Shown one piece after another: positions 23,501 through 35,525 of a stretch of DNA of 64,000 nt. Source of the stretch: Symsagittifera roscoffensis. Taxonomy: Eukaryota; Xenacoelomorpha; Acoela; Convolutidae. Position numbers and translations under genes: made by a program. Numbering within the stretch: position 1 is the stretch's first letter; each line of letters begins with the position of its first letter. The stretch is taken from the NCBI RefSeq assembly GCF_963678635.1, contig NC_087064.1:68934123-68998122 (forward strand). The letters run 5' to 3'. The notes under the pieces are model-generated. The model saw nothing but the letters and a program-made list of their open reading frames with translations, was not told the origin of the DNA and searched no databases.

Positions 23501-24189
23501 GAAACAAATTTCTTGCTGAAAAACAAATTTGACAATTAAAAAAGTAAAAGAAAAGACATTAGAATTGCTTTAGCTCCAAGCAGATAATGAAACAAGACTG
23601 CTCGTATCAGGGCAAATTCCTGATTGTTCCGACTGCCCTTTAGCTGATCTCGGATAATTGGGTAAATCAAATTTTAGTAAAACTATGAGCTTTAGGTTAA
23701 GAATATCAAAAATTAAGTGTTGCAATTTGAGTCATGCGTGGAATTAAAAAAACTAATTAGCTACATTGATTCAATTTGGAACGATTTTGTAGCAAGGGAT
23801 AATAAAACAAGCAGTTTTAGCCATAATCATCACAGTTTTTTACTATAGTGCTGAGCACACTCGGTCGGCCTCATGTAGCTCAAGAGATAGATTGATCGAG
23901 GAACCAGAGTTTTGTAAAAACTGATTTGAATTTTAAAAAATTCACCCTGGGCATATATATGTTTCTCACATTCTTGGAAAGTCGGAGTAACAAAACTGCT
24001 CGCATCAGAGAAAAGTCCCAAACGTTTCGATTGCCTGTTAAAGTCTTTGTTTTCTAAAAATTAATGATCTGTTCCAAAACAAATTTTCTAATGTTTCTTA
24101 TAAATAATCCCCCCACACGCCATATAAAATACAAAGTGATAGATTTCGCTCCTGGAAACAAATCAATTATGTGAAATAAGCTTCCTTCA

Positions 24190-24280
24190 GCCAATTTGGA
24201 ACAATTTTTATGGCGGATTAAATTTCGGCATGCGCATTATTAGCGCGAAATTTATCGCGCGTTAATTGTCCCAAATTGGC
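24190..24280. repeat. 91-bp palindromic element
   Basis: The outer arms GCCAATTTGG (24190-24199) and CCAAATTGGC (24271-24280) are perfect inverse complements. Inner arms TAAATTTCG and CGAAATTTA also pair, leaving an 18-nt loop. Almost the whole segment can fold into one hairpin. A half-match to the arm occurs near 23765. It could be a tiny foldback/MITE remnant. Confidence 0.7.
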
Positions 24281-25082
24281 CTTGTTATCAATCTTTAAAG
24301 CATCTATACGGGCGAAACTTTCCAATAAACTTAGCTCAAGACAACAACATTTTTTTTCAAAAGTTACTAGTTAAAAAGACGAAATATGTTTTGATAAAAA
24401 ACCACCCCCAAGCACAAATAGTTTGTCATTTTTTTCGAAAATAATAAAAACAATAAATTGTGATCGACATGGCTCATAGGTTTAAACGAATATAATTAAC
24501 TTTTAGAAAAACACCAATTTTTTTGCTCAAAAACAAATTAGATAATCAAACAAGAAAAAAAAAGATATTAAAATTGATATGGCTTCGAGCAAATACTGAA
24601 GATAATTGGTGATTTTCAATATTCCAAAATCAAATATTATCTTGCGAAATATTAAATTCAAAAAAGGCTTAACTTATGCTGGCAGGATTAAATATCAATT
24701 TTACATCTGATATTGGACATGGAGCGTTCAGTTAATCGGAATATGTAATGATTTTCTATGATTCAGAAAAATAACAATTTGTTTTTCGATCATTCCGTTC
24801 CAACATCAATTCAGAAGAAACCGAAGTGGAAACTTTATAATTTGGAAAAAAACTGATAGCTCTCAAATGGCTAAAGTTGTATTTTTACAAAATATTTAAT
24901 TGTTTTCCGACTTTTATGAAGGCTTGAGTTCTTGGAATGTGGCTAATCTCAAGGTGAGGTAATCAAAGGATAAAAAGCTGTATTAAACTTGAAAAACGTT
25001 GAAAAAATTGATTTTTGTTAAGCACTTTATGCGGAAACTTTTGACCAAAACTGACAGGTTCCCGGGCTGACCAAAAGTAGCT

Positions 25083-25211
25083 ATCTTAGAACTTTTCTTA
25101 TAAGAATCTTACAACTTCTTACAAAATTAGGCTCTGAGAATGATACAAGATAGGGGCTTTTTCTAAAGAAAGTTCTAAGATAGGAACTTTTCTTTTTAGA
25201 AAGTTGTAAGA
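25083..25211. repeat. Interleaved pair of inverted repeats
   Basis: The first pair, 13 bp (ATCTTAGAACTTT at 25083-25095), is the inverse of 25169-25181. The second pair, 11 bp (TCTTACAACTT at 25107-25117), is the inverse of 25201-25211. The pairs interleave in the order 1-2-1'-2', so both hairpins cannot form fully nested; the arrangement is pseudoknot-like or the product of a duplication. No ORF. Confidence 0.6.
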
Positions 25212-26084
25212 TCTACAGATTTTTCCTGCATTGTCGGGTTTCTCTTGGGCATCGTGTACAAAAAATTATCCCTTTTTATTTTTCGCCACCTTCAAGTTTT
25301 CTTCTCCCATTTTTCGTGTCTCGTTTCTGGCGACTGCGTTATTTGCCAATATGGAATTGAATGCTCAGAATATAATGTTTTTTTTATCGTTAGCAATTTT
25401 TCTTAGATTTTGGTTATCCGATTCTCACTTCTGACTGGCTCTTCATCTTTCAGTTTCTCCATAATAAGCAGGCTCAGTGGAACTCTGCTGCTTTGAAGCC
25501 GAGAAACTACTTCGTCATAAGAATCATTCGGTTTTCGCCGCGATTAAAAAAATTGATGCAATATGGCAATATTTAGTGGAGTTTCTTCGCCAAATTGTTC
25601 TTGAGTTTATTTTTTGCGCCAGGTTTGATTGATCTGATTAATTTAAATATTTTCACAACCTAAGAAAATGAGATTCGGAACATTCTGCGCTGTATCCACA
25701 GCAACCACTTATGTTTTTTCATTAGAATAAATTTTATGGATGCCACTGTACAATAAACTTAATAGGAGAAAAAACTGATGTTCAAAAAAACTTGCAAGAA
25801 GTACCAAAGCGGCATTTTTTTCTGTTTTCTTTTTAGTCGGAAATTAGCTTTTTTAAATCTGAATATGGTTAAGCTAGTGGCTGGCCGTTTAACAAAAAAA
25901 AATAAATTAGAAACTAAGATTAGAAGCATTTTAGAAATGTACACAATGAAATAGAAACAAAAAAAACAAACATAACTTATTTGAAATTATTTAAATTATT
26001 AAATAAGGCATCATTAATTTGAGGAGATAAGGCAGGAAATGGTTTTTGAACTTCAGTTTGGTTTTCGACTACCATTTTTGAGAT

Positions 26085-27050
<966 letters not shown>

Positions 27051-27243
27051 TTAATATCACTAAAGACTTATATTTGGAATATATTGAGATCTACCAGATG
27101 AACAGAAACCGAATATCCGATATTATATATTTTACCTGGTTCTGGTGCAATTTTTAGCTCAAAAAGATCGCAAATAGACTACAGATTTTTCTATTTCGGT
27201 ATAAAAAGAGTGTCTATGAACTTGCACTTGTGGTTGCTGGGAT

Positions 27244-27804
27244 AATAAAGGTAATAACTGGAAAATAAAGACTGGTTGGTTTGAGTGGTTTGGGTTATTT
27301 GTTTCAGGTTCGGGTGGAAGAGGAGAGATTAAGTGTAGTTTAAACGGGCACTGATGATTAATATAGATTATGACCCAGTGTGTAATGGGTCTGAACTGCG
27401 TGCCATCTTATCTGCAATAAAGTCTGTTTCGCTTTATTAGTATTAATAAAGTCCCGCTGGTCTTAAAAAGATTAATAACTTTTCCTCAAACACCGACAAG
27501 ACTTGGTTGCGCCAAACGGCCACAAAACTTTATTGGCACTCTCAAGTTTCAATCTAATATTGAAACTCTCTTCTGGAAGTTAAAGAGTGGCTTTATTAAT
27601 TTTCAAACTATTCTCTCCTCAAACGTATCTCAATTTCACTGCAAACTATTGATTTTAGTGTCTTTCGGAGTAAATTTTAATAAAGATCCTTTCTAACCAA
27701 TAATCATTAGTGGCCGCGATCCACGTGTGAACATACAGAGTTGTTTGTCCTACAATCTCAACCACCCCCACCCATTCCATTCGAATCTCGCCAATCCAAT
27801 AAAG
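27244..27804. promoter_or_regulatory. Cluster of nine AATAAAG/CTTTATT motifs upstream of the homeobox exon
   Basis: The exact 7-mer occurs at 27244, 27264, 27416, 27445, 27679 and 27798 (AATAAAG) and at 27432, 27528 and 27591 (CTTTATT). About 0.2 would be expected by chance in 560 bp of this composition. The TTTAT(T/G) core is the known preference of Cdx/caudal and posterior Hox (Abd-B-type) proteins. The location just 5' of the homeodomain exon (intron or promoter side) fits a homotypic enhancer. The function is inference; the clustering is directly seen. Confidence 0.5.
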
Positions 27805-28683
27805 CGCCACTCATAAATCCCCTAATTATTTCTGCGTGACGTTTATTAAATTCAAGTTTATCCCAGACTCCGCCGTCAACTGTCGAATTCGTGAAACCGG
27901 GCCGGCATGTCTTTTCCCAGATGTCAAGAGTGGGAGGGGAGGGGTGTTTGCGTTTAAACAGGTTGCTGATATCTGTTCAGCTAATTCAAATGTAATGATG
28001 TGTCGTAGTCAAGATGGCAAAAGATTATTCCATTAAGGATTCGAAAACGGCCCAACTCATACCACCCTTTGTAGATGTTTGTTAAATTTTGTAGATATTT
28101 GTTGAAATAACGCCTTTTAAGTATTTTTAATGGCCTCTAAAATATCAGAGTTTTTCATAAAATTAATTATCAGTTTTTCACTTACAGGCAGGAGTTTTTC
28201 CAAAAGAGGGTGTTGCTATAATTACATGATAACGATCACATTGAGGCCAATTTTTTGGAGTTAAAACAGGTGATCAGAACTTCTTGAAAACTAGAGAACG
28301 AGAAAAAAATTCAGAAAGAAAACAGTTTTAAAGGGGGTTAATTTCAACTGATCAGACTTATCGGTTATCTCTCATTTTAGAACAACTATACTGTTTGTGG
28401 TGGATTTAGGGATCCAAGTGTGTATATACAGGTAGGGTATTATGGGGATCATGGGATATCATAGGTAATCTATGATCTGATTCAACGATCAGGTACAGGT
28501 AGATCAGAGCTTATCAGGCTTAAGTCAATCCTATGTTTGATTCATCCAAAATAGTTTAATCTCAAAGAACTTAATCTCGACCAGCGAGTAACACCATTTA
28601 AGCTCCAATAACATTTTTTCTTTGCACAGCTAAAATTAGTTTCTTTGTACAATGAACGTTCTTTAGAGGTCGTCTCTGCTAGG

Positions 28684-28936
28684 ACTTTTTCGAGAGGGGC
28701 GGAAAAATAAAGTAAAATTTTGTTGACCATTTTTTTAGGTCAATCATCTTGATTTTCCAAACTCTCCAAAAGATTCTATTTTGCGAAATATTTTTTTGCC
28801 AAAGACATTGTTTTGAAAAAAAAATAAGTCAGAAAACCGTTTTTAGGCACGTTTTCGAATGTTTTGACAAAAAAATCTGTTTTTCGGTGCGCGCTCCCAA
28901 CTCAAAAATTAGTATATATTGGCGTCAAAGTCATTT
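28684..28936 (+). mobile_element. MITE-like element, degraded copy 2
   Basis: The order of blocks matches the reverse complement of the 33510-33966 element: CGAGAGGGGCGG, then TTTTTAGGTC, CGTTTTTAGGCAC, and CGGTGCGCGCTCCC followed by TCAAAAATTAGTA. Neither terminus is intact. Non-coding. Confidence 0.6.
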
Positions 28937-30612
28937 ATTGATAATTTAAAGGCTGGTCAGCTAAAGTTGGATTCGGTAAGTTAGTACCAAAGGAAGATCC
29001 ATTGGGTGATTAGTGGTTCGAACCCCTTAAGTAAAACACCACCCCCCCCCCCCCACACACACACATATGCACACCCAAGAAGCCCATGGTCTCTTCATAT
29101 GAAAAAAAAACTAAATAATATCAGTTGACTAACCAAAAGTTTGAGTGTTTTTTTCTCAGATCCCGGAAGATTGTTGCATCACAAGATTTGCAGATATTCA
29201 AGAAAAAAATTTTGTTTTCATTTTTTCTTCCTGTGATACAATTAATTATTTTTGCAATATGCTGCTCTTTTATAGTTACCTTTCGTTTTGTGCTGTTGAT
29301 TTGCGTCTAAGAACACAACACCCGCAAGACCCTTTTCAACTCGAGATCCCGCCCCGTTGCCCGATCCAGACTGAAGTTGATGTTGATTTTGGGCAAGAAG
29401 CCGGTTTTGGCTGAGATTCGTTTTGTCGTGAGATGGATCTTTACTTCCAGGAAGTGGCAAAGGCAAGGGAGGCGGAAGGATTCCGCCACAGTCCATGCGA
29501 GCTTCTAGGTGAGTCCTCTGCGATTGATCAGAGGAGCTTTCCAGACGGTCCAGGCTCAGTTTCAATGATATAGGAAGGTATAAGCTTTGATGGATCCGAT
29601 TGTTTACTTATTGGGATTTTACAAGCTCAGTCCAACACTAACTGACCAAAGAAAACTTCGAGAAAGGTTGATCTACCAAGACCGAGAGCGAATGTGTTTT
29701 TATTTTGGTCCTGGATCCTATGATTGTGATTTGAGATTGTGATTGGATGTTTTTTGGATTTGTTCAGCAGCAGAGGTGGATTTAAGCTGAACAAATTAGA
29801 AGATCCCTTTAGCCGTCGTAACTGTCGCGTTACAATTAGACTACAGGGTGCGTGGGGTGGCATTAGCGGTATTAGCAGTCTTAGCACCCCGGCCATTTGG
29901 TTCCGTTTGCCACATTTGCAAATGGGTGCTAATCCGAGATCCCTCCACTTGACTGTGGGCTGAGCTTTTTTCCCCGTTCCCCTCACTCAATCACCGTGGT
30001 GCCGGGTCGGGCGTCTTTCAACTTGCAACCCCACAACCAGGTGTCGACATCCAAGGAACCCTCGCTTGATCGTCTGGCGTCGCATTAGCCGACACCCTTC
30101 ATCCACCTGGTCTCCTATCCGATACACCTGGTTTTGATTAGCACCTTCACTCCTCTTCCCTCGCTTTCCTCTTCCCTTCTGGATACTTGGTCCCATTTCA
30201 GAACAGGCACTGGGTAAACGTCTCTGGGAAAACTAAGGCAAGTGGGACGACAATGCCAACCTGCTGTTGATTTAAACAGACCTCAATTTATCAATCTGAT
30301 GTTAATTAGGTCTACTGCAATTTCGCCTCGCTCTCTTTATTGCATTTATTTACCACTATGTCACTAGCAGAGCAAAAATTAACTGCAGAGTACTGTGTAC
30401 TTCAGAAGCGAGCAGGCCTACATAATTTGTTTATCCCATCCCCCTCCGATCCCAAACACTCTCTAATCAATCCCCCCTGCTCACCTGACAACGCTCTGCG
30501 CTCCACAAATGCCCGCTAAACCGACAAAACAAAGTGCCGAAAATTTTTTCGACAACGTCACTGTTGATAATTTTAAAAATCCTAAAGTAAAAATCCTAAG
30601 CAAAACATCTAT

Positions 30613-30699
30613 AACTATTGAATAGACCAACAAAAACAATCATTTTTTGGGTCTAAAACTATTGAATTGACCAACAAAAACAATCATTTTTTGGGTTTT
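30613..30699. repeat. Two-copy tandem repeat, about 44 bp
   Basis: AACTATTGAAT(A/T)GACCAACAAAAACAATCATTTTTTGGG-type sequence occurs at 30613 and again at 30657 with one visible substitution. Young local duplication. Confidence 0.8.
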
Positions 30700-31437
30700 T
30701 CGCAATGAAATTTGTTTTTAGGCTGGATAAAAAGTAACTTAGTTTCCTCCGAGTCAAGTAATCATAAATTTTGCCTTTTGGTTCACCACATTTAAGCCCA
30801 ACTAAGTCCCTGGCCCAATCCAACTGTGAAAATTGCCCAATTGTCAAAAGCCTCCACTTCCCTTACCCACACAACCCCTAAACACCCTTCCACCGTAACC
30901 CTTTCTCTGACTTTCATCTATGCTAATATTTGAACAATTTCACTGACAAGTCAAATAGTTTTGATGGCCCAAAATGAAGATAATACTAAGAAAACTCATT
31001 GTTATTTTAGTAAGATGTAGCTAATCAATGATTCAACGCTGGCAAAAATGTTTTGCGATTAATTTAATGTCATTTTATATCAATTTTTGGTCGATCCAAT
31101 TTGGTTAAAAATGCACTATTTAGGAACTAGAATGCATTTTAAATCGGTTTTAATCTTTCTTAAAAACTTAGGACCGATTTAAGTGCCTTAAAAATCTATT
31201 TAGATGGGTTTCCATGATTATTGAAATCCATCCAAATCTCACCAAAATCATTTTAAATCCATCCAAAACTTACTAAAATCCATATAAATCCAACTGAAAA
31301 GCGTCTCAACAGATCGATTTTAGTGTCCAGAAAATCTTTTTTAAATAGAATTTTTAACAATCTATTGCTAGTTTTTTTCTTGATTTTTTTTTCTAAAACA
31401 CATCCAAATATAATTTGAAAGCCGGAATAAATAGAAT

Positions 31438-31705
31438 TCCCCTGCAACCTTGAGCAATGGGTCTCCAAAGAACCTAAGATTGCGTGCTGCTGTTAATAAG
31501 CTTTTTGTGTCTGAACTTTTTAAAACAAAAAAGATGAAAAAACAAAGAAAAAAAGCTAAAACGCACCCGAAGACGAAGTTCTTACCCATTTTTCAAATAG
31601 TTAGAAAAATTATCATCTACCTGCAATCTTGAGCAATGGGTCACCAAAACCCTCAGAGTTTGTGCTACTTTTATTTAGCACTTTGTGCCTTAAAATTGAA
31701 CTGTT
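31438..31705. repeat. Diverged duplication, offset about 180 bp
   Basis: A block beginning CCTGCAACCTTGAGCAATGG (about 31441) and continuing through GGGTCTCCAAAG to TTTTTGTGTCTGAAC recurs from about 31620 (CCTGCAATCTTGAGCAATGG to TTGTGCCTTAAAATTGAAC) with roughly three quarters identity. Non-coding. Confidence 0.7.
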
Positions 31706-32250
31706 GTAGTTGCCCGAGATTGAAATTTCTCGAAAGTTTCTCTGATACCGCATAAAAAGCGGGTAAGGAAACAAAATCTGTATATTTTTACCTTGAATTA
31801 ATCTAAAATAATTTTGTTTTCGCTTAAAAATATTCATTTTGCTGACGAAGTTATTCAATGTGGGTATTCAAAGGTTAACACGGAATTCGAATGAAATAGC
31901 GCGAGGTTTACAAAATTTACCCAGCGTACTTTAACTGTTAACTTCAGCAGAAATTTTCAATTTCCGAACTACTTGTTAGATTCCTAAAAAGTTTATCAAA
32001 CTTGCAGAGCGTAACCGTATTCTAGAAATGTATCAAGAGAGTTAAAAACATCGATTTAAAAGGTTCAGAAAATTGCATGTAACGGAAAATTGTCGCACAG
32101 TGGACAATGTTGATGTGAGTTTATTTTTGACCATTTTTTAAACTGGTGCCTAATCAAGCAAAAAAATTGTTCAATTATTGCTCAACTTTGACTCTTCTTT
32201 AATGAAACAAAACATGCAGAAAAAAAATTATCAAAAAGTTTATAAGGAAC

Positions 32251-33020
32251 TGACATACATACATACACATGTACATACATGCATACATACATACATACAT
32301 ACATACATACATACATACATACATACATACATACATACATACATACATACATACATACATACATACATACATACATACATACATACATACATACCTACAT
32401 ACATACCTACATACATACATACATACATACATACATACATACATACATACATACATAAACACATACATACATACATACATACATACATACATACATACAT
32501 ACATACATACATACATACATACATACATACATACATACATACATACATACATACATACATACATACATACATAAATACATACATACATATATACATACAT
32601 ACATACATACATACATACATAGATACAAATGTACATACATACATACACACATACATACATACATACCTACATACATACATGCATACATACATACATACAA
32701 ACATACATACATACATACATGCATACATACATACATACATACATACATACATACATACATACATACATACATACATACATACATACATACATACATACAT
32801 ACATACATTCATACATACATACATGCATACATACATGCATACATACATACATACAAACATACATACATACATACATACATGCATACATACATACATACAT
32901 ACATACATACATACATACATACATACATACATACATTCATACATACATACACAGATAGATACATACATACATACATACATATATACATGCACACATACTT
33001 ACAGACATACGTACATACAT
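32251..33020. repeat. (ACAT)n microsatellite, about 770 bp
   Basis: Almost pure ACAT/ATAC tetranucleotide repeat with scattered single-base variants (ACCT, GCAT, AAAC, ATTC). It is readable as Thr-Tyr-Ile-His or Met-Tyr-Val-Cys repeats in all frames, but those ORFs are a by-product of the repeat. It directly abuts the inverted-repeat element at 33022. Confidence 0.97.
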
Positions 33021-33021
33021 G

Positions 33022-33325
33022 CTGTTATTTCGTACTTATAGTTTAAACTCTAACACTATTCAATGTTTACTGTGTTTTCATGCTTTTTATTATAATTAAT
33101 TTTTTTGTAAGATAATATTTTGATAGAAAAAGGGATTAAAAATTATTATAATAGATTATACGAGATTATAATAGATTTTCGGAAAAATTATAATCAATTA
33201 TAAAAGGTTATAATCCCTTTTTCTATCAAAATATTATCTTACAAAAATCAATTATAATAAAGAGCATGAAAACACAGTAAAAATTGAATATTAGTCAAGT
33301 TTAAGCTATAAATACGAAATAACAG
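33022..33325. mobile_element. Long inverted-repeat (foldback/MITE-like) element
   Basis: Arms of about 115 bp: 33022-33137 and 33212-33325. The inner 31 bp (33107-33137 and 33212-33242) are a perfect inverse complement; the outer parts (CTGTTATTTCGTACTTATAG and its counterpart ending in GAAATAACAG) match with some changes. The spacer of about 74 bp holds further TTATAATAGATTATA motifs. No ORF, so it would be non-autonomous. Its left end is exactly where the ACAT repeat stops. Confidence 0.8.
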
Positions 33326-33509
33326 TTGTTTTAGTTCGGTAACCAACTGAAAAGCACACAAAACAAAACATAAATAGAACGGATTGAAGCGATTTTGTTT
33401 GTTGATTAAAATTTGACAAAAAAAACTTTCAAAAAATAATCAATTATAGCCGATTATATTCGATTATAATGATTATTATTGTTTCGAAAAATATAGTAAC
33501 ATCATAATC

Positions 33510-33966
33510 AGGAGCGGATTTAGTGGGGGGGGGGGGGGTTGGGAGGACGCCAAACCCCCCCCCCCTCCCCCTCAGGGATTCGACACCCTGCCCACCCAAA
33601 GGGTCCCCCTTTTGGTACTTTTTAAGAAATCCATTTTTGGCCGACCGACCCTAAAATTTTTTTCTAAAGGCGCCTTCGGCGGCGGCATTTACTAATTTTG
33701 AGGGGGGAGCGCGCGCCGAAAAAACGCAATTTTTTGGTTAAAATTTTCCAAAAAGTGCCTAAAAACGCCTTTTTTGACTGATTTTTTCAAAAATTTGCCT
33801 GCGGCGCAGAAAATTTTGCCAAAATAGGGGCAAAAAGTTTTTTTGGGAGAGCTCAAAAAATCAATTTGGTCGACCTAAAAAAAAGGTCGCCATTTTTTTT
33901 TTGAAATTTTCGATTTCTTTTTGAAAATCCGCCCCCCCCCCCTCGAGTAAATCTTAGATCCGCCCT
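33510..33966 (-). mobile_element. MITE-like element, copy 3 (most complete, opposite orientation)
   Basis: The terminal inverted repeat AGGAGCGGATTTAG (33510-33523) pairs with CTTAGATCCGCCCT (33953-33966). The flanking ATAATC/GATTAT extends the match because the target is AT-palindromic. The interior has G and C homopolymers just inside the ends and GCGCGCGCC near 33715. Its reverse complement aligns along its length with copies 1 and 2. Inserted in DNA rich in ATTATAATCGATTATAA motifs. Non-coding. Confidence 0.75.
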
Positions 33967-35384
33967 GATTATAAACCATTTTTAATCGATTATAATCAAT
34001 GCTTTTTGAAAGTTTTGGAGACTGGCAATAAAAATCCCTTATAATCTATCTTTTTCTCTTTTTACTGAGTGCGGGCATGACACTGCCAAAAGAACTACAG
34101 ATCTACGGGTCTTATAGGTGGACTTAACTTACTTGACAGTTCTCAAGAAAACAGTCCGTAAAAATTGGCAGAAGCAGATCATCAATTACATCAGCAATAA
34201 AAGGTCTGCCATAATGCTCTATATTTGACAACGCTCATTTTTCATTCAATTAAACGATCGCCTCGAGTTGGTTGTCTCGAACTCATCATCTGGTTATGCA
34301 GATAATTTCAAAGTGCAACCACGAAGCCGAGGCACTAGTTACAATCATTGAAAGCCAGCCAAATTAAATGAGGCATGGGAACGAGAAAAAGTATTTTTAC
34401 AAAAGACGAATAAGAAAATTTGTTCTGTTAAAATAGAAAAGAAGCGAAAAAGTAAATTGAAAGGTAGAGATGGTGTTCTATGCTTTATAGAACCCCGGCA
34501 AAAGATTTCCTCATTTGCGAACCATGAAACTTAACTCAACGCAAATCTGGCTTATGTTGAGCCAGTTATATCATTTGCTCCTGAAGTCTCGTATGCGTCA
34601 CAATAAAAATTGAGAGAAATTGTTAAAATGCAACATCAAGAATATTTAACCTCTCTATTGACTGCAATGAAAATCTATGCATTCAGAAAACCCTACCTGT
34701 GTCCTTGTATTGAAACTTCAGTATGTGATTTTCCTCCAAACTGTTACGCAGGAAAATCCAACTACAAAGAGATTTCACTACGAATACCACGTAGGATCAG
34801 TACCACAAGACACCGCAGAGAACTCGAGCTGAACAAACTTAATCTGCGGATTATTCACAGAAAAATTTGATTGAAAGCATCAAGATTTTTAAACATAAAT
34901 TACAAAAAGTTTCGCGAGAACCCGTCGAAGTAACAAATGATATAATGAGAACGGGCAAGGGTTTTTTAAATATTTAAATAAAATTAGATCGCAAAAAGCA
35001 AGTTAGATGTGAGTGACACCAAAAACCAACCGAAACAGGCACGCTTCTAAGTTTCAGAAGCTGCGCTCAACTGCAGTCCAAGAGTAACATAAAATAGGGT
35101 ACACTGTGTTTTTTGGATCACATCTACACGTGAACTTAAGGAAAAAGCATTGTCGATCAAAAGACAGCAATACAAAAACAATCATTATACAGAAGGTTGG
35201 TCTTCCAAAATTGCGTCGGGAACACAAAATAAAGTTCTTGGAGCAGAAACAAAATTCGGGCGGCAAATGACAAACGAGACGAAAAAACCTCAATGCTCAG
35301 GCTACAGTATCGATGAAATCAAAGACAATTGTTGTCGAAGACGGTGCGCATCATAACCATCCCATAAAATGTAATTACGACCCG
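33967..35384. other. Gene-free DNA
   Basis: No supported gene. The short ORF at 34610-34870 has no recognisable features. AT-rich AATCGATTATAATC motifs continue to about 34045. Confidence 0.5.
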
Positions 35385-35525
35385 GAAATGGAAAACTGCT
35401 TTTTCCTCCTTAGGTCGTCATTTGTTCATGATCTGAAATCCAATGTGGTCTACAAATTGTCTCGTTGTAGATGTAATTGCACCTATGTGTGACAGACTCT
35501 TCGAAATTTGGTCACAAGAATGAAA
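35385..35525 (+). pseudogene. GIY-YIG endonuclease relic of a Penelope-like retroelement, fragment 1
   Basis: Read on the + strand, the stretch gives a CFFLLRSSF-like segment and then a VVYKL block with Cys-x-Cys-x-Cys, TYV, a stop, and a TLRNLVTRM segment. This is the pattern of the GIY-YIG (URI-type) endonuclease at the C-terminus of some retroelement proteins (VYKL-Cys-Cys-TYVGQT-RHL-TR). The stop falls at the Gly position after TYV. It is a truncated, inactive fragment, related to the better preserved relic at 38.2-38.6 kb. Confidence 0.5.

Larger units (their letters stand above)
18651..26084. other. AT-rich gene-free DNA
   Basis: No ORF here shows coding character in either strand. Contents are C and AAC microsatellite runs (near 18876 and 19668), many AATCGATTATAA-type AT-rich inverted motifs (20030-20160, 20900-21060), a MITE-like element, palindromes (listed separately) and diverged duplicates of the same DNA (for example around 22430 and 25470, and around 23500 and 24510). 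The right end may include the 3' UTR of the homeobox gene. Confidence 0.6.
27805..32250. other. Gene-poor DNA upstream of the homeobox exon
   Basis: No certain exon. GC content rises in 27720-28020 and 29310-30230, unlike the flanks, which could mark promoter or exonic DNA of the homeobox gene. On the - strand there is a good donor (CAG then GTGAGC, GT at 30484-30483) and a good acceptor (CTTAGTTTTCCCAG, AG at 30225-30224) followed by an ATG at 30196 with a basic 69-codon ORF. A Pro/Gln-rich open frame lies at 29496-29242. None of these joins in phase to the acceptor at 27030 convincingly. The rest is AT-rich with short tandem repeats. Confidence 0.35.

Noticed and set aside
29015-29025. GGTTCGAACCC, a tRNA B-box-like sequence
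   Set aside because: The T-stem and acceptor stem do not pair and no cloverleaf can be drawn. At most a tRNA-derived SINE remnant.
29242-29565. 107-codon Pro/Gln-rich ORF on the - strand as a definite Pitx exon
   Set aside because: No suitable donor and no phase match to the acceptor at 27030. Kept only as a possibility.
32178-33041. Long ORFs on both strands with Thr-Tyr-Ile-His or Met-Tyr-Val-Cys repeats
   Set aside because: They are translations of the ACAT microsatellite, open in every frame because the repeat lacks stops. No gene signal.
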